A program made the translations under genes and the position numbers. 64,000 nucleotides of DNA from an uncultured Lachnospiraceae bacterium (lineage in GTDB: Bacteria > Bacillota > Clostridia > Lachnospirales > Lachnospiraceae), in NCBI GenBank assembly GCA_902789555.1, contig CADAOF010000001.1:311851-375850 (forward strand). The letters are read 5' to 3'. How positions within the stretch are numbered: position 1 is the first letter of the stretch; the number at the start of each line of letters is the position of its first letter. This document shows positions 33,682-40,992 of this stretch, piece after piece. The notes below the pieces were generated by a model. That model made no database searches, was not told the DNA's origin, and saw nothing but the letters and a program-made list of their open reading frames with translations.

Positions 33682-36600
33682 CTAGTTTTGTAAGACACTT
33701 AATGCTATATCTCTTCTACGGGCAAATTCTGCCACGTGAGGACATTGCTCATATAAAGTTTTCCATATCTCATAAGCCCTTGTAAGGTATTCCTTTTTTG
33801 CCTCCGGGACTGCATGAGAAAGAATATAATACGTAACCGCAAGATCATCATAAGACTTCACCGTTTTCGTCTCTTCCGCCAACTGCTCACGGATCCCAAG
33901 AACTTTTTCATACCATTCCCGGGCCTTGTCCAATTGTCTCCTCTGCTTTTCAATATCCCCCAACCTTTCACAACTTATCGAAAAATTCCGCCTTGATTCA
34001 ATCGTCTTCAGCTTCTTCGCCAACTGCTCACTTATAGCATGGTATTTTTCGTACCATTCCCAAGCTTTTTCCAATTGTCCCTGCTTTTCCTCGATATCTC
34101 CCATATTATAATAACTTACCGAAAGATCCTGCCTTGATTCCACCGTCATCACTTCTTCCGCCAGTTGCTCCCTGATAGTAAGGCTTTTTTCATACCATTC
34201 CCGGGCTTTATCCCAATGCTCTTGCTGACTTTCAAGATTCCCCAATTTTTCACAACTCACTGAAAAGTTCCGCCTTGAATCCACTGTCTTCGTTTCTTCC
34301 GCCAGCTGCGCCCTGATGGCAAAGCTTTTTTCATACCATTCCCGGGCTTTGTCCAATTGTCCTTGCTGACTTTCGATATCCCCCAACCTTTCACAACTTA
34401 TCGAAAAATTCCGTCTTGATTCAATCGTCTCCAACTCTTTCGCCAATTGTTCACTGATGGTAAAGCTTTTTTCATACCATTCTCGAGCTTTTTCTAATTG
34501 TCCCAGCTGAGTTTCGATATCTCCCAACCTGCTAAAACTTAGCGAAAGATCCCGCTTTGATTCCATTGTATCTGTCTCTTCTGCCAGTTTCTCCTTGATG
34601 GCAAGGCTTTCTTCATACCATTCCCTCGCTTTTTCCAATTGTCTCTGCTTTTCTTTGAAATCCCCTAGCTTTTCATAACTTATCGATAAATCCCGCCTCG
34701 ATTCCACTGTCTTCGTCTCTTCCGCCAGCCGCCTCCTGACAGCAAGGCTTTTTTCATACCATTCCCGGGCTTCGTCCGAGTGTCCACGTTGCCATTCGAT
34801 ATCCCCCAACTTTTCATAGCTTACCGAAAGGCTCCGCATTGCATCCGGCGTCTTCGTCTCCTCCGCCAGCGACTCTTTGATGTCAAGCCCCAGTTTGTAA
34901 TAATATTGGGCTTGCGCTAAATAGCCGCGCTGCCTGTCGGTATCTGCCAGACTATCATAAACTTTCGAAAGGTCCTGCATTGCCTCTGCCGTTTTGGTCT
35001 CATCTGCCAACTGTTTGCTGATGGCATGGCTTCTTAAATACCATTTTCGGGCTTTTTCGAAATACCCCGATTGGTTATCAATATTTCCGAGCTTTAGACA
35101 AGTCAACGAAAGGCCCTGACGCGATGCCACTGTTTCTGTCTCTTCTGCCAGCTGTTCCCTGATAGCCAGACTTTTTTCTTGCCATTCGCGGGCTTTTTCC
35201 AAATCGCCCCGCACATCTTCGATATTTCCGAGTACTTCATAGCTTATCGAAAGATCATGTCTTGACTGCACCGTCATTGTTTCATCCACAAGCTGCTCAG
35301 AGATGGCCAAGCATTTTTCATACCATTCCCGGGCTTTTCCCAAGTGTCTCTGATGCTCTTCGACCTGTCCAAGATGCAAATAGTTCAACCATAGGTCTCG
35401 CCTTGATCCTGGTGTTTTTGTCTCCTCCGCCAGCTGCTCCGTGATGACAAGGCTCTTTTCGTACTGTTCCCAGGCTTTATCCAAGTGTCTTTGCTTTACA
35501 TCGATATCTCCCAGCTTGCTATAATCTACCGAAAGGTCTCGTCTTGACTCCACCGTATTTGTCTCTTCCGCCAGCTGGTCACTTATTACAATGCTTTTTT
35601 CATACCATTCTTGGGCTTTCTCCAAATGCTCCTGCTGTATTTCAATTTCTCCCAGCTTTGCATAACTTAGCGAAAGATCCCTCCTTGATTCCATCGTATT
35701 TGTCTCTTCCGCTAGCTGCTCACTTATTACAAGGCTTTTTTCATACCATTCTTGGGCTTTATGCAAATATCCCTGCTGACTCTTGATATCTCCCAGCCGG
35801 TAATGACTTAGCAATAGGCCCTCCCTTGATTCTATTGTCTTTGTTTCTTCCGCCAACTGAGCCTTAATTGCAAAACTTTTTTCATACCACTCTTGGGCTT
35901 TTTCCAAATGTCCCTGCTGACTGTCATTATCTCCCAGTTTGTCATAAATTATCGACAGATTCCACCTTGACTCTACCGTTTTTATCTCTTTCGCCAGTTG
36001 CTCGCTTATCACAAGGCATTTTTCATACCATTCCCGGGCTTTTTTCAAGTGTCCCCGCTGACTTTCGATATCTCCAAGCCTATCATAGCTTGCCGATAAG
36101 TCCCGTCTTGATTTCACCGTATTTGTCTCTTCCGCCAGCTGCTCAGTAATAGCAAGGAATTTTACATACCATTCCCGAGCTGTTTCCAGATGCCCCTGCT
36201 GCCTCTCGATATTTCCCAGCCTTTCACAACTGACTGAAAGAGTCCGCCTTGCTTCCACCGTATCCGACTCTTTCGCCAGTCCGCCCATCTCCTCATATGC
36301 TTTCCTAGCCTCTTCCAGATCCCGCAAATCATACAAAGCATCTCCCAGGTTCCAAAGCGCACTGACCAAATTGTTCTGTTGTCTCTGATCTCCCGTCTGT
36401 TTCCAGGCCTCACGGTACAGTTCCACGAGTTTCTGCTGCCATTCCACGGACTTGTGGTAATCCCTGGCAACACCCTTGCCGTCATGATACATGGAAACGA
36501 GCTTTTCGATCGCTTCTGCGATCCCTGCTTCCGCAGCTCCGGTGATCAGGCTCACTGCCTTTTCATTGTCGACTTCTACATCGATGCCATCCAGATACGC

Positions 36601-37581
36601 CAGGCCGATCAGGAAATTATGGACCTGGTCCTCCTTCGTTTCGGTAAATGCAATATGATGCAGGCATTCCTCCAAAGCCTCTTCCCATGCCTCTTGATTT
36701 TCGCTGTCCACGGGTTCCGGGATTCCTTCAAACAGAGCGGCTAAAGCCTCTCTGTCTGTTTTCGCCATTTCCGCTGCCAGGATCGTCTTTTCTGCTTTCT
36801 TGGCTTCAGGGTATTCGTACCGCATCACATAATTACCCTGTTCCAGAAGGCTGGGGGTCACCACCAATGTAAACAGCCGCCCTTTTTCCAGGGCAGCCCG
36901 GATCGCGTCGCTGAAGTTTTCTCCGGGAACCAGGTATTCGTCATACCAAATGGCAATATCGCGAAACCGCTCGTTCTGATGCAGCAGGCGCATCAGTTTC
37001 TGGGCAAATGCTCGATCTTTTTTTCGGTAACTGAGGAAAATATATGCCGCGAAAGCATCCCTGACCCGTTCCGCCAGCTGATCCCCTACCAGTACGCCCT
37101 GCAGATATTTTTCTATTTTCTGAGCAAAAGGAATCTCCGTCCGATCCCGGCTGTATGGGTCCAGGTACTGAACATCTCCGAATTTTATTTTGAACAGTTC
37201 GGTCAGTCCCGATTCCATCATCAACGGCAGCACGGGGATGTGCTTTTCCACAGCAAAAGGAATGACGCTTTCCATAGCCCTGTTGGACTTCGTCAGAAGT
37301 TTCGTCGTTACGGGCACCACCACCAGCTGCATTTCCGAAAGATATGTTTCCAGGCTCTCCCACGGCATCTCCTGCCCGGGAGTTTCATAATAGATGGCAC
37401 AATTCTGATAGGTATGAAGGATCTCTGCGATTTTTTCAAACCAGACAGCATGATCCTCTGGATGACATGTAAAAAATACCCGCGGTTTTCCATGAGGATC
37501 GGCACCGCCCCTCGTCCGATAGCTAAGAGAGAATTGGTTTTCTTCGTGGTTTTCGGGATTGTGGGTCATATTGTTTTCCAT
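33682..37581 (-). CDS. Tandem TIR domain protein with Sel1-like and 17 TPR repeats
   Basis: The 1,299-residue cytoplasmic protein has a first TIR-like domain (about 34-141, KPRVFFTCHPED) and a second, better one (about 178-275, YIFLSYRKKDRAF, IWYDEYLVPGENF). Glu256 in YVMRYEYPEA fits the catalytic Glu of TIR NADases, and Glu104 occupies the equivalent place in the first. Sel1-like helices (about 315-385) follow. Then come 17 units of exactly 47 residues (441-1239) of the type LSxSYxxLGDIExQQGxLEK, with AREWYEKSLAI, plus a divergent 18th. It may be a TPR-sensed TIR effector in defence. AAAGGAG precedes the ATG. No partner gene is adjacent. Confidence 0.85.
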   Translation of the reverse strand: MENNMTHNPENHEENQFSLSYRTRGGADPHGKPRVFFTCHPEDHAVWFEKIAEILHTYQNCAIYYETPGQEMPWESLETYLSEMQLVVVPVTTKLLTKSNRAMESVIPFAVEKHIPVLPLMMESGLTELFKIKFGDVQYLDPYSRDRTEIPFAQKIEKYLQGVLVGDQLAERVRDAFAAYIFLSYRKKDRAFAQKLMRLLHQNERFRDIAIWYDEYLVPGENFSDAIRAALEKGRLFTLVVTPSLLEQGNYVMRYEYPEAKKAEKTILAAEMAKTDREALAALFEGIPEPVDSENQEAWEEALEECLHHIAFTETKEDQVHNFLIGLAYLDGIDVEVDNEKAVSLITGAAEAGIAEAIEKLVSMYHDGKGVARDYHKSVEWQQKLVELYREAWKQTGDQRQQNNLVSALWNLGDALYDLRDLEEARKAYEEMGGLAKESDTVEARRTLSVSCERLGNIERQQGHLETAREWYVKFLAITEQLAEETNTVKSRRDLSASYDRLGDIESQRGHLKKAREWYEKCLVISEQLAKEIKTVESRWNLSIIYDKLGDNDSQQGHLEKAQEWYEKSFAIKAQLAEETKTIESREGLLLSHYRLGDIKSQQGYLHKAQEWYEKSLVISEQLAEETNTMESRRDLSLSYAKLGEIEIQQEHLEKAQEWYEKSIVISDQLAEETNTVESRRDLSVDYSKLGDIDVKQRHLDKAWEQYEKSLVITEQLAEETKTPGSRRDLWLNYLHLGQVEEHQRHLGKAREWYEKCLAISEQLVDETMTVQSRHDLSISYEVLGNIEDVRGDLEKAREWQEKSLAIREQLAEETETVASRQGLSLTCLKLGNIDNQSGYFEKARKWYLRSHAISKQLADETKTAEAMQDLSKVYDSLADTDRQRGYLAQAQYYYKLGLDIKESLAEETKTPDAMRSLSVSYEKLGDIEWQRGHSDEAREWYEKSLAVRRRLAEETKTVESRRDLSISYEKLGDFKEKQRQLEKAREWYEESLAIKEKLAEETDTMESKRDLSLSFSRLGDIETQLGQLEKAREWYEKSFTISEQLAKELETIESRRNFSISCERLGDIESQQGQLDKAREWYEKSFAIRAQLAEETKTVDSRRNFSVSCEKLGNLESQQEHWDKAREWYEKSLTIREQLAEEVMTVESRQDLSVSYYNMGDIEEKQGQLEKAWEWYEKYHAISEQLAKKLKTIESRRNFSISCERLGDIEKQRRQLDKAREWYEKVLGIREQLAEETKTVKSYDDLAVTYYILSHAVPEAKKEYLTRAYEIWKTLYEQCPHVAEFARRRDIALSVLQN
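33865..36261 (-). repeat. 17 tandem 141-bp units encoding TPRs
   Basis: The array is exactly 17 x 141 bp, in frame, coding residues 441-1239 of the TIR protein. The units diverge at scattered positions but keep register without a single indel. The repeats make this stretch prone to recombination and assembly collapse. Confidence 0.9.
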
Positions 37582-37902
37582 CTGCGGGCTCCTTTAGACA
37601 GCGATATCAATACCAACGACCGTTTATCTTAGCAATGTTATATCACAAACACTAACAAAACGAAATCCAATTCCGCCTCATAGACTTCGTTATTTGACCC
37701 CCCTATGCAGTTGTGTTATTTAAAGCAGAAAATGCCGTAGTTCTTGCATTGAGTATTATGGCTGAATCTGTAATAATCAGGCTATAGTTTGGAGCAGGGA
37801 GAAGACACATGTCTCCTCCCTGCTCTTGTCACACTACCGTCATCACATTCTCCACAAATACCGATTCAACAGTATCCCAGCAAATTCCGATTCACAAACC
37901 CA
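37582..37902. other. Intergenic region upstream of the TIR gene
   Basis: There is no gene. On the minus strand TATAAC with an AT-rich upstream region, near 37640-37670, may be the TIR promoter. A stem GAGCAGGGAG/CTCCCTGCTC (37792-37824) lies in the right part, without a convincing U-run. Confidence 0.4.
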
Positions 37903-38306
37903 TTATACCGAATACCCCAAATTGATATCAAAAGGTGCAATCAGCAGTTTCTGCAACTCTTTATTGTATTTGTCGAAAAAGATTTTTATGGCCTTGCCAT
38001 AGTTTTCTTTGGTGTCAAATTCCCAATATGAGTAGTACTTAACGCACTTTACGATCTTGGTTAACTCTCTTGGCGGCTCCCCAAGTTCGATTCCATCTAT
38101 GGTGTAAAACCGTTTGAAATACTTAAGCGATTTGCAGCCTTCACATTTAAGCTGATTTGCGGACATTTCCTCAATCTTTGCTTCAAATTGCTCGAGTTTA
38201 TCAGGCTTTTCACTATACGAATTGAGACGTTTTCGAGTTCGTACTTCAAACGGTTCCTCCTCTTCTGTTAACGGGACAACTATGTTTTTGTTTATCCAAT
38301 AGGAAA
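37903..38306 (-). pseudogene. 5'-truncated gene of unknown function with CxxC
   Basis: The frame is coherent from about 38306 down: WINKNIVVPLTEEEEPFEVR, LEQFEAKIEEMSANQ, LKCEGCKSLKYFKRFYTIDG and FDTKENYGKAIKIFFDKYNK to a stop at 37903. It has no start before the integrase junction; an internal ATG at 38166 would give 87 residues. The single CxxC and basic-acidic character do not identify a family. It was probably cut by the rearrangement that placed the integrase fragment beside it. Confidence 0.5.
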
Positions 38307-38308
38307 TC

Positions 38309-38601
38309 TGTATTCGCCGCAGACAGTCACCGAAAACTTCTCGTCCATCCTAAAGCGGAACGGGCTTCGGCACATCCGTTTCCACGACCTCAGACACAGC
38401 TGAGCTTCCCTGCTGCTGGCAAACGGCGTTTCCATGAAGGAGATCCAGGCGTGGCTCGGTCACAGCGACATCAGTACCACGGCAAACATCTACAGTCATC
38501 TTGACTATACGTCCAAGATCACCTCGGCCAACGTGATGAACAGCGCTCTGACTTTACCGGAGACAACCGGGATTCAGGAATGGGTAATCAAAAATGACTG
38601 A
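38309..38601 (+). pseudogene. Tyrosine recombinase C-terminus with in-frame TGA
   Basis: The fragment reads SPQTVTENFSSILKRNGLRH, then FHDLRHS, a TGA (38401-38403), and ASLLLANGVSMKEIQAWLGH, ending TANIYSHLD with the catalytic Tyr. HxxR, the second His and Tyr are all present. The TGA replaces the usual Cys codon (TGT/TGC) after HDLRHS, a single-base nonsense change. With no N-terminus it is dead. It lies 211 bp from tRNA-Ser, the normal place for the integrase of a tRNA-targeted element. Confidence 0.88.
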
Positions 38602-38638
38602 GGGATTCGAGCTCACCAGTGGCAAGCACAGACAGCGT

Positions 38639-38718
38639 CTTTTCTTGCATTTTTTGTAAAAGTGCTGAAAACGGCTTAACCATGCGGTTTTTGAAAGGGT
38701 ACTTTTCTTGCATTTTTT
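38639..38718 (+). repeat. 17-bp direct repeats beside the tRNA-proximal att site
   Basis: CTTTTCTTGCATTTTTT occurs at 38639-38655 and 38702-38718. Two same-direction copies 63 bp apart between the integrase end and the att core suit integrase arm-binding sites. Confidence 0.55.
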
Positions 38719-38770
38719 TCAGTGTGTGAGATTGAACAACGAAGAGACCTGAAAGCGCAAGTCAAAAACG

Positions 38771-38801
38771 CAAAAAAAAGAGGCAAAACCGCCGTTTTAC
38801 C
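38771..38801 (-). terminator. Terminator after the tRNA operon
   Basis: On the minus strand GGTAAAAC pairs with GTTTTGCC around a 4-nt loop, followed by TCTTTTTTTT. It lies within the inserted element's end and would now serve the tRNA operon. Confidence 0.75.
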
Positions 38802-38811
38802 TACTTTTTCA

Positions 38812-38832
38812 GCGCAGCGGGAGGGATTCGAA
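38812..38832 (+). repeat. att site at the tRNA-Ser 3' end (proximal copy)
   Basis: This is an exact match to 28931-28951 and restores the 3' end of tRNA-Ser. The two copies enclose 9.9 kb. Confidence 0.8.
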
Positions 38833-38898
38833 CCCCCGTGCGGTTGCCCGCAAACTGATTTCGAGTCAGCCCCGTTATGACCACTTCGATACCGCTGC
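38813..38898 (-). tRNA. tRNA-Ser(CGA)
   Basis: The 86-nt tRNA has a 7-bp acceptor stem (GCAGCGG with CCGCTGC), an anticodon loop CTCGAAA (anticodon CGA, codon TCG), a long class II variable arm (TGCGG-GCAA-CCGCA) and a T-arm with TTCGAAT. The 3' CCA is not encoded. Its 3' end served as integration target. Confidence 0.95.
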
Positions 38899-38940
38899 TG
38901 AAAACTAAAAAAGAACAACTTCCGTCGTTCTTCCTTAGCG

Positions 38941-39012
38941 TAGTCCGTAGGGGAATCGAACCCCTGTTTCCGCCGTGAGAGGGCGGCGTCTTAACCGCTT
39001 GACCAACGGACC
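38941..39012 (-). tRNA. tRNA-Glu(CTC)
   Basis: The 72-nt tRNA has acceptor GGTCCGT with ACGGACT, anticodon stem CCGCC/GGCGG, loop CTCTCAC (anticodon CTC, codon GAG) and T-loop TTCGATT. CCA is not encoded. It is the middle gene of the three-tRNA operon. Confidence 0.95.
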
Positions 39013-39023
39013 TAATGTGCCAG

Positions 39024-39097
39024 TCGAGGCGACAGGATTTGAACCTGCGACCTCTGCGTCCCGAACGCAGCGCTCTACCAAGCTGAGCCACGCCTCG
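39024..39097 (-). tRNA. tRNA-Pro(CGG)
   Basis: The 74-nt tRNA has acceptor CGAGGCG with CGCCTCG, D-arm GCTCAGCTTGGTAGAGC, anticodon stem CTGCG/CGCAG, loop TTCGGGA (anticodon CGG, codon CCG) and T-loop TTCAAAT. It is the first gene of the operon. Confidence 0.95.
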
Positions 39098-39108
39098 ATG
39101 CCTAAACG

Positions 39109-39137
39109 ACTATACACGTTTGAAAACGATTTGTCAA
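39109..39137 (-). promoter_or_regulatory. Promoter of the Pro-Glu-Ser tRNA operon
   Basis: On the minus strand TTGACA (39132-39137), a 17-bp spacer and TATAGT (39109-39114) lie 11 bp before tRNA-Pro, close to the consensus and typical of stable RNA promoters. Confidence 0.85.
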
Positions 39138-39157
39138 CTGGTTTTTTCAGGAATTAG

Positions 39158-40315
39158 TCAGGGTTTTTGTCTGCGGGAGGGTAATTTTTCCGCCAGCGGG
39201 AGCGAGCGCTTCTGCCTTGTCATCTCCACGAGGCCGAGCTTCGTCATGCCTTCCACCGAGTTATGGACGGGATCAGCCGAAACCGCCTCGGCAAGTGCCG
39301 CAAGAAGCTCCTTTTTGTGCGTTTCCTCCTGCATGTTGATGAAATCGATGACGATGATGCCGCAGACGTTCCGGAGGCGCAGCTGGACGGCGATCTCCTC
39401 TGCCGCTTCGAGGTTGGTCCGGAAGACCGTTTCCTCAAGATCCTTACGGCTTTCGGTCTTCCCCGTGTTGACGTCGATGACGGTCATGGCTTCGGTCGCC
39501 TCAATGACCAGAAAGCCGCCGCTCTTCAGCCAGACCTTCTTCTGCAGCGCCTTCTCCAGTGCGGCCGGCAGGGCATACAGCGCCTGCAGCGGCAGCTGCG
39601 GATCGTCATACAGACGGATCTTTCCGGCGTCGCCGGGCTGATAAGCGGCGAGCCACTCTCCGATCTCCCGGAAAAGTTTCGGATCGTCCGTCACTATTTC
39701 CTGCGCTTCGCCTTCCCTGAGGTCGCGCAGCAGGGCGAGGTAAGGTTCCTCTCCGCGAGCAAGCAGCGCCGGCGCGGGACTGTGTTCCGCCCGGACGAGC
39801 AGCTTTTCGGCATGGCTTTTCAGGCGCGCAGCTTCCTCCCGGATCGCCTCCGACTGCGCCGCAGCAGCATTGGTCCGCAGAATGAAGCCGCAGCCCGCCA
39901 GGTAAGGTTTGAGGCTTTCTCTTACCGTCTCCGGAATGTCTTCCGTTTCCAGCTTATGCGAGTAATGGATGTCTCTTCCTTCCGGCAGCAGCACCAGATA
40001 TTTTCCGGGAAAACTCAGCCGCCTTGTCAGTACCGCGAGTTTTGTCCCGCGGGCTTCCTTTTCGACCTGAACGGTGATCTCATCGCCGGGCTTTATGCTT
40101 TCGCCCTCCCGGAGCGCGATGTAGCCGTTCACGCCACCGAGGTCGGCAAAAGCCGCCTGAATGTTCCGGCTGACGCTGACGATCTTCGCGCGGAAAACAT
40201 CACCGCAGCGGATCCCCTCTTCCGGCGCGTTCCAGTCGAGAAGGCGCACTCTCCCGCCGTCATGCAGAGCGCTGAGGATGCCTCCTTCATAAGGCGTTAC
40301 GATGAGTTTTCCCAT
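39158..40315 (-). CDS. Ribonuclease E/G family protein, short C-terminus
   Basis: The endoribonuclease has an embedded S1-like domain (about 35-110, FRAKIVSVSRNIQAAFADLG) and the catalytic core with both metal Asp residues in VIDVNTGK and IVIDFINM. It ends at LVEMTRQKR plus 16 residues, just where the zinc-link (CPxCxG) and small domain would follow. That leaves 385 residues, shorter than E. coli RNase G. The ATG at 40315 or 40318 follows GGGGAGGAGG; ATGATG overlaps the upstream stop. It is the last gene of the operon, directly before the tRNA promoter. Confidence 0.92.
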   Translation of the reverse strand: MGKLIVTPYEGGILSALHDGGRVRLLDWNAPEEGIRCGDVFRAKIVSVSRNIQAAFADLGGVNGYIALREGESIKPGDEITVQVEKEARGTKLAVLTRRLSFPGKYLVLLPEGRDIHYSHKLETEDIPETVRESLKPYLAGCGFILRTNAAAAQSEAIREEAARLKSHAEKLLVRAEHSPAPALLARGEEPYLALLRDLREGEAQEIVTDDPKLFREIGEWLAAYQPGDAGKIRLYDDPQLPLQALYALPAALEKALQKKVWLKSGGFLVIEATEAMTVIDVNTGKTESRKDLEETVFRTNLEAAEEIAVQLRLRNVCGIIVIDFINMQEETHKKELLAALAEAVSADPVHNSVEGMTKLGLVEMTRQKRSLPLAEKLPSRRQKP

Positions 40316-40992
40316 CATGCCTCCTCCCCGCATGCACCGAGCGGGCGCAGTTCATGGTCCAGCAGGTCCATGCGGCGGATCTGCCAGCTGAGGCTTTCCG
40401 GTTCCGTTCCGAGTTCCTTCGCGATGAGGTCCAGCACCATGTCCGGCGAAAGGTTCGCACGGCTTCCGGCCGCAAGCGTCATCACAACGGCGCCGTCTCC
40501 GATCCCGGCGGAGTGGATCATCGGACGGATATCCAGTTCTATTTCGCGGGTTTTTGTTTTTTTCGGGAGAATGATCGCTTCGCGTGCCAAAATGGCTTTA
40601 AGGGCCGATTTTGCGCCTTCCGGAGGCATGTTTGCCGGCAGGGTCGCCTTCCACACGGCGCCGCCCACGGCTGCCATGGCATTTTCCGCCTTCTCCGGAA
40701 GTACGCGCAGGGCATAGACCGGCAGTTCCTTCGCAGTCGCTGCCTGCAGCGCGGCCAGCATCGCCTTCGGGTCGGTCCCGTCCTCGACGGCTGCGTCCAG
40801 GTATTCGCCCTCGCTGGAAAGACCGAGGCCGAGCGGGAGTGCGAAACTCATGACGGGATGCGGGCTGTAGCCTTTCGAGTAGACCATCGGCACGCCCGCG
40901 CGCCGGAAGATCTTCTGGAAGGTCCGGAGCACGTCGAGATGGCCGATGAAGCGCATCATGCCTTCCTTGCCGAAACGGATGCGGACGTTCAT
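40315..40992 (-). CDS. TIGR03936 family radical-SAM-associated protein
   Basis: The 225-residue protein is of the DUF2344/TIGR03936 family, recognisable from RIRFGKEGMMRFIGHLDVLR and VYSKGYSPHPVMSFALPLGL. It always accompanies TIGR03960 radical SAM proteins, and in some bacteria the two are fused. Its function is unknown but it is probably RNA-related. The start overlaps the TIGR03960 stop by 4 bp, and its own stop overlaps the RNase start. Confidence 0.9.
   Translation of the reverse strand: MNVRIRFGKEGMMRFIGHLDVLRTFQKIFRRAGVPMVYSKGYSPHPVMSFALPLGLGLSSEGEYLDAAVEDGTDPKAMLAALQAATAKELPVYALRVLPEKAENAMAAVGGAVWKATLPANMPPEGAKSALKAILAREAIILPKKTKTREIELDIRPMIHSAGIGDGAVVMTLAAGSRANLSPDMVLDLIAKELGTEPESLSWQIRRMDLLDHELRPLGACGEEA

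Noticed and set aside
33341..33785. Last 140 residues of the AbiEii frame as a genuine toxin domain
   Set aside because: The first part is the reverse complement of an FMN reductase start, and the rest has no coding character.
33865..36261. Regular repeats considered as a CRISPR-like or minisatellite array
   Set aside because: The 141-bp period is exactly 47 codons, stays in frame within one long coding region, and translates to TPR-type helices. There are no spacers.
37582..37902. Retron or small RNA gene in the gap before the TIR gene
   Set aside because: There is one short hairpin only, no reverse transcriptase and no msr/msd-like inverted ends.
38401..38403. TGA in the integrase as a selenocysteine codon
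   Set aside because: No SECIS-like hairpin is evident just downstream. The position is an ordinary Cys in relatives, and the gene lacks its N-terminus, so a nonsense mutation is simpler.
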